The notes under the pieces: model-generated
What the model saw: the letters and a program-made list of their open reading frames with translations, nothing else
Databases searched by the model: none
Told to the model about the DNA's origin: nothing
DNA from: Roseovarius sp.
GTDB taxonomy: Bacteria; Pseudomonadota; Alphaproteobacteria; Rhodobacterales; Rhodobacteraceae
Direction: 5' to 3'
Assembly (NCBI GenBank): GCA_007125415.1
Contig: SLDH01000151.1
Span: 1 to 6,255 of the forward strand
DNA length: 6,255 nt
Shown: positions 4,249 to 6,255 of the stretch, in pieces
Layout: each line of letters begins with the position of its first letter
Numbering within the stretch: position 1 is the first letter of the stretch
Made by a program: the position numbers and the translations under genes

Positions 4249-5433
4249 ATGAGTCTGCATGGCCGATATCCTGCCCTGAGCGACCTGCGCGCCCGCGCCA
4301 AGGCACGCCTGCCCCATTTCGTCTGGGAGTATCTCGATGCGGGCACCGGCGCGGACCACGCCAAGGCGCGCAATCGTCATGCGCTGGATGCCGTGCGCCT
4401 GCTGCCGTCGATCCTGCATGGGGAACTGACCGCCGATCTGCGCACGCCGTTTCTGGCGCAAGACTTCGCCCTGCCCGTAGGCATGGCCCCGGTGGGCATG
4501 TCGGGGCTGGTCTGGCCGGAAGCCGAGGCGCATCTGGCGCGCGCCGCGGCGGCGGAAAACATCCCCTACACGCTCTCCACCGTCGCCAGTCAGACGCCCG
4601 AGGATGTCGCACCCGTGGCCGCGGTGGGCAGCTGGTTCCAGCTTTACCCGCCGCGCGATCCGGAGATGCGCGCCGACATGCTGCGCCGCGCCCGGGACGC
4701 GGGGTTCACCACGCTGGTGCTGACGCTCGATGTACCCGCCGCCTCGCGCCGGGAACGGCAGGCGCGCTCGGGCCTCACGCAGCCGCCGCGCCTCACCCCG
4801 CGCCTCCTCGCGCAGGTGGCGCGCTGCCCGGCATGGGCACTGGGGATGGCCCGCGCAGGCATGCCGCGCATGCGGCTGATCGACGATTATGCCCCCGACA
4901 CCCGGGGGCTGCCCTCGACCGCGCATGCGGGATATCTGCTGCGCACCGCTCCGGATTGGGACTATCTCAACTGGGTGCGCGAGGCGTGGGAGGGGCCACT
5001 CGTCGTCAAGGGCGTACTGGATGTCACACAGGTGGCGCCCCTTGAAAGCGCGGGTGTGGATGCGATCTGGGTGTCGAACCATGCCGGCCGACAATGCGAC
5101 GGAGCCCCCGCCACGATCGAGGTCCTGCCCGCCATACGCGGCGCCACTTCGCTGCCGCTGATCTTCGACAGCGGAGTCGAAACGGGGCTCGATATCCTGC
5201 GGGCTCTGGCACTTGGCGCGGATTTCGTGATGCTCGGGCGCGGCTGGCATTATGCGCTGGCGGCCCTTGGACCGGAGGGCCCGGCGCATCTGGCGGATAT
5301 TCTGCGCGAGGATCTGAAAGCCAATATGGCACAGCTTGGCCTGACCCGCCCGTCAGAGGCGCGAAACCGCCTGTTCGCGACCAGTGATCCGCAGGAACGA
5401 GGGCACACCGGACCGGGTAAGTTTTCTCTCTAA
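4249..5433 (+). CDS. FMN-dependent alpha-hydroxy acid oxidase (LldD-like)
   Basis: This 394-residue TIM-barrel flavoenzyme belongs to the family of glycolate oxidase, L-lactate dehydrogenase LldD and mandelate dehydrogenase, which oxidise a 2-hydroxy acid to a 2-oxo acid. Visible landmarks are FVWEYLDAG (24-32, substrate tyrosine Y28), MAPVGMSG (79-86), YTLSTVAS (107-114), FQLY (130-133), LTLDVP (158-163), the FMN lysine in VVKGV (K254), and SNHAGRQCDG (276-285) with catalytic H278 and substrate arginine R281. FDSGVETGLD (306-315) and MLGRGWHYAL (328-337) line the FMN phosphate site. Two departures are noted: the usual SNHGGRQLDG reads A and C at two places, and the usual GVR/GIR arginine is E311. 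The ATG at 4249 follows AAGAG; an earlier ATG at 4180 adds an untypical 23 residues. The substrate is unknown; lactate or glycolate-like acids are possible. The upstream gap (4063-4248) holds a TATAGT (4145-4150) but no clear -35. Confidence 0.88.
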   Translation: MSLHGRYPALSDLRARAKARLPHFVWEYLDAGTGADHAKARNRHALDAVRLLPSILHGELTADLRTPFLAQDFALPVGMAPVGMSGLVWPEAEAHLARAAAAENIPYTLSTVASQTPEDVAPVAAVGSWFQLYPPRDPEMRADMLRRARDAGFTTLVLTLDVPAASRRERQARSGLTQPPRLTPRLLAQVARCPAWALGMARAGMPRMRLIDDYAPDTRGLPSTAHAGYLLRTAPDWDYLNWVREAWEGPLVVKGVLDVTQVAPLESAGVDAIWVSNHAGRQCDGAPATIEVLPAIRGATSLPLIFDSGVETGLDILRALALGADFVMLGRGWHYALAALGPEGPAHLADILREDLKANMAQLGLTRPSEARNRLFATSDPQERGHTGPGKFSL

Positions 5434-5458
5434 CGGGTAGCGCGGCACTTGCCCGCCA

Positions 5459-5487
5459 TTGCGCAACCCCGCCCGAAAACCTACAAA
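5459..5487 (+). promoter_or_regulatory. Candidate promoter for pyruvate carboxylase gene
   Basis: TTGCGC (5459-5464) and TACAAA (5482-5487) are 17 bases apart, a sigma-70 geometry with moderate matches. The -35 is embedded in a perfect 8-base palindrome, TTGCGCAA (5459-5466), which could be a regulator half-site or site. The leader would be about 65 bases long. This suggests the carboxylase gene can be transcribed independently of the oxidase gene. It is a visual match only. Confidence 0.35.
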
Positions 5488-5558
5488 CATGCAACGGTGT
5501 TACCGCGTGGGCTGACCCTCTGGTCGGGCACGCCTGGAAAGACGGGGGAACAGAACCT

Positions 5559-6255
5559 TTGGCCGAATTCAAGAAAATTCTCGTCGCGAATCGCGGTGAA
5601 ATTGCCATTCGCATAATGCGCGCCGCCAATGAGATGGGCAAACGCACCGTCGCTGTCTTTGCCGAGGAAGACAAGCTGGGCCTGCACCGCTTCAAGGCCG
5701 ATGAGGCTTACCGCATCGGCGAGGGGCTCGGGCCGGTGGCGGCCTATCTCTCGATCGAGGAGATCATCCGCGTGGCCAAGCAATGCGGCGCGGATGCGAT
5801 CCATCCCGGCTATGGCCTGCTGAGCGAGAACCCCGATTTCGTCGATGCCTGCGATGCGGCGGGCATCACCTTCATCGGCCCCCGCGCCGAGACCATGCGT
5901 GCGCTGGGCGACAAGGCGAGCGCGCGGCGTGTGGCCATGGAGGCCGGTGTGCCGGTGATCCCCGCCTCCGAGGTGCTGGGCACGGATATGGCGCTCATCC
6001 GCCGCCAGGCCGATGAGGTGGGCTATCCGATGATGCTCAAGGCCTCCTGGGGTGGCGGCGGCCGAGGCATGCGCCCGATCCTGAAGCCCGAGGAACTGGA
6101 AGAAAAGGTTCTCGAAGGCCGCCGCGAAGCCGAGGCCGCCTTCGGCAATGGCGAGGGCTATCTGGAGAAGATGATCCAGCGCGCGCGCCATGTGGAGGTA
6201 CAGATCCTCGGTGACAAGCATCGCGACATGTATCACCTGTTTGATCGCGATTGCA
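5559..6255 (+). CDS. pyc: Pyruvate carboxylase, N-terminal part (cut by window end)
   Basis: The 232 complete codons encode the biotin carboxylase domain of pyruvate carboxylase, a biotin enzyme that makes oxaloacetate from pyruvate, bicarbonate and ATP to refill the TCA cycle. Seen in order: KKILVANRGEIAIR (5-18), AEEDKLGLHRFKADEAYRIG, HPGYGLLSEN (82-91), GDKASAR, the ATP-grasp glycine loop KASWGGGGRGM (161-171), EKMIQRARHVEVQILGD (about 203-219) and HLFDRDC. The EEDKLGLHRFKADEAY segment and ASWGGGGRGM are typical of pyruvate carboxylase rather than of acetyl- or propionyl-CoA carboxylase subunits. The start is TTG at 5559, 8 bases after GGGGGAA (5544-5550); no in-frame ATG before the conserved ILVANRGE exists nearby. 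The reading frame is open at 6255, and the full protein should be about 1,150 residues. The oxidase gene upstream may supply pyruvate if its substrate is lactate (inference). Confidence 0.95.
   Translation, partial: MAEFKKILVANRGEIAIRIMRAANEMGKRTVAVFAEEDKLGLHRFKADEAYRIGEGLGPVAAYLSIEEIIRVAKQCGADAIHPGYGLLSENPDFVDACDAAGITFIGPRAETMRALGDKASARRVAMEAGVPVIPASEVLGTDMALIRRQADEVGYPMMLKASWGGGGRGMRPILKPEELEEKVLEGRREAEAAFGNGEGYLEKMIQRARHVEVQILGDKHRDMYHLFDRDC

Noticed and set aside
4144..5289. 381-residue minus-strand open frame
   Set aside because: It is antisense to the FMN oxidase, which has clear family motifs; the shadow frame is histidine/arginine-rich and unlike any protein I know.
5434..5455. Weak hairpin after the oxidase stop as terminator
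   Set aside because: CGGGTA (5434-5439) can pair with TGCCCG (5450-5455), but the stem is short with a 10-base loop and no T-run follows, so a terminator cannot be supported.
5481..6236. 251-residue minus-strand open frame
   Set aside because: It is antisense to pyruvate carboxylase; the plus strand carries unmistakable biotin carboxylase motifs.

Overview
The window looks like a chromosome segment of a Rhodobacterales (Roseobacter/Paracoccaceae) alphaproteobacterium. The coding regions are GC-rich with strong third-position GC. A DUF1127 gene is followed by CCUCCUCCC-loop small RNAs, a layout known from Rhodobacter. The protein families (UvrD/PcrA helicase, FMN alpha-hydroxy acid oxidase, pyruvate carboxylase) fit as well.

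Layout: (1) 1-440, plus strand: an operator-like palindrome, a candidate RpoH-type promoter and a 73-residue DUF1127 protein resembling the RNA-binding protein CcaF1. (2) 441-650, plus strand: two tandem two-hairpin small RNAs of the CcsR/cuckoo type. Each hairpin exposes a CCTCCTCCC-like (anti-Shine-Dalgarno) loop, and the last hairpin probably serves as terminator. (3) 653-1219, minus strand: an adenosylcobalamin-type riboswitch, a leader with a possible Shine-Dalgarno-masking hairpin, and a small 89-residue protein I do not recognise. (4) 1259-1647, minus strand: a small secreted acidic protein of unknown function with a stem-loop after its stop. (5) 1726-4062, minus strand: a full-length UvrD/PcrA helicase, perhaps read from a leaderless transcript. 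(6) 4249-5433, plus strand: an FMN-dependent alpha-hydroxy acid oxidising enzyme with altered cofactor-pocket residues. (7) 5559 to the window end, plus strand: the N-terminal biotin carboxylase part of pyruvate carboxylase, starting at TTG.

How the parts relate: the DUF1127 gene and the RNA array most likely form one stress-induced transcript that is processed into small RNAs. The riboswitch should switch the 89-residue gene off when cobalamin is plentiful, which suggests a B12-related role for an otherwise anonymous protein. The oxidase (2-hydroxy acid such as lactate to 2-oxo acid) and pyruvate carboxylase (pyruvate to oxaloacetate) lie in the same direction and could be metabolically linked, but the 125-base gap with its own candidate promoter argues against a strict operon. 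The two most notable items are the RNA array and the riboswitch with its orphan gene. No mobile element, CRISPR array, tRNA or rRNA was seen.
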